Source: Petaurus breviceps papuanus
Lineage: Eukaryota; Chordata; Mammalia; Diprotodontia; Petauridae
Assembly (NCBI GenBank): GCA_028583685.1
Contig: JAMXIF010001195.1
Coordinates: 16,923,201 to 16,987,200, forward strand
Direction of reading: 5' to 3'
DNA length: 64,000 nt
Shown here one piece after another: positions 63,335 through 64,000 of this stretch (within the stretch, counting starts at the first letter, position 1; each line of letters starts with the position of its first letter). The translations under genes were made by a program, and so were the position numbers. The notes beneath the pieces were generated by a model that had not been told where the DNA came from, did no database searches, and saw nothing but the letters and a program-made list of their open reading frames with translations.

Positions 63335-64000
63335 GCCAGTAATCTAACAAAATCATGACCTATCAATTCTTCTTTTGTAAATAACTGGTTTATTACATGT
63401 AGCATGTTCTAATGACCACTTACTATGCATACAAAAACCCCACGAGATACAATCGATGGAAAGGAAAATATGCATTTTACAGCCTGTCAAACATACAAAT
63501 ATCAAAAGGAAAACTGTTACTTCTCCACATTGCTTACTGTGACAGGTGTGAAACTGCAGCTTGGCCATCTGTGCAACTCGAATCAGTTTTACAGTCTAGC
63601 TAGCAGCCAAAACTGTAAGGTACAGGTTTCCACTGGCCAAATGATGGTTTGGAGGGTCCCCCCACAACTCCCTCTCCTACTTAGTATATATTGAAGAGAG
63701 CTGAGTATGTTTTTTTCTTCCCAAATATGAACAAACCTTTTTTATTATCATCATTACAAATAAGACTCGCTCCCCCGTATCTTACGCATCAGGAGCCTCA
63801 CATATCTGACACGGGAGTTAACAGTATGGTTGAGACATAAATCAAATTCTCCCTAGAATATCTAGTTGTTCTTCTAAAGCTAGTAACAAAACAGACTTGT
63901 TTTCAGTTCTAAACAAATCTACAGGAAAAAGGACCCGTGGAGAAGAGTAGCAATTAAGAAATCTGACCATTTAAACTGACACTAAATTAAGGACCAGTGT
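63335..64000. other. Unassigned, repeat-poor right end of window
   Basis: No repeat recognised in 665 bases. Three short overlapping frames (63353-63694) have no domain. The minus strand carries AATAAA-like words near 63740, so a 3' end of a transcript from the right is possible but unsupported. Confidence 0.35.

Overview
This window looks like non-coding nuclear DNA from a marsupial, most likely an Australian (australidelphian) one. The evidence is the repeat content. There are many copies of a short tRNA-headed SINE that I recognise as a marsupial family (WSINE/WALLSI-like). There are 3' ends of L1 whose terminal sequence matches marsupial L1, long CORE-SINE/MAR1 copies, large amounts of old L2 and L3/CR1, and several hAT and mariner miniature elements. 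The base composition is AT-rich, there is no operon-like coding structure, and microsatellites are common. Family names come from memory of these repeats. No database was searched, and the species is not established.

I found no exon, tRNA, rRNA or snRNA gene that I can defend. Open reading frames in the window are short. Most are either chance frames or frames running through SINEs and LINEs. The two longest frames in repeat-poor sequence (minus strand, 54497-55066 and 15869-16204) are listed as unproven. The window is best read as intergenic or deep intronic sequence. Two assembly gaps are present (10 N at 25821-25830 and 100 N at 60432-60531).

Layout. 0-5 kb: compound microsatellite, an L1 3' end, and an antisense L2. 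5-8 kb: L1 tail, L2 pieces and a CORE-SINE end. 8-14 kb: a possible G-quadruplex, a SINE with perfect target-site duplication, and a 1.8 kb stack of three antisense L2 copies. 14-20 kb: a Charlie-like hAT element, then mostly unassigned sequence. 20-26.5 kb: L2 3' ends, MIR/MIR3 copies, a hAT element, and an antisense MIR split by a mariner-like MITE. 26.5-34 kb: unassigned sequence, antisense L1 ORF2, and two L1 3' ends. 34-38 kb: young SINEs of a second type (type B here), including a head-to-tail SINE dimer. 40-44.5 kb: an antisense L3/CR1 directly followed by sense L2, each interrupted by a SINE. 45-54 kb: L3, L2, MIR, a hAT inside a MIR, a possible regulatory island near 50.5 kb, an unclassified repeat, and a type-B SINE. 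54-56 kb: a repeat-poor stretch. 56-64 kb: a MIR split twice by later SINEs, a GA microsatellite, hAT elements, a SINE whose tail has become a long AGA array with the second gap in it, and a nested L2 block.

The most interesting observations are: (1) a fused SINE dimer bracketed by a single 16-bp duplication, made of two different subfamilies with no A-tail between them; (2) very similar copies of that SINE, suggesting recent activity; (3) transposon-in-transposon insertions that order the families in time; and (4) a short homeodomain/E-box-rich segment at 50.49-50.54 kb that resembles an enhancer core.
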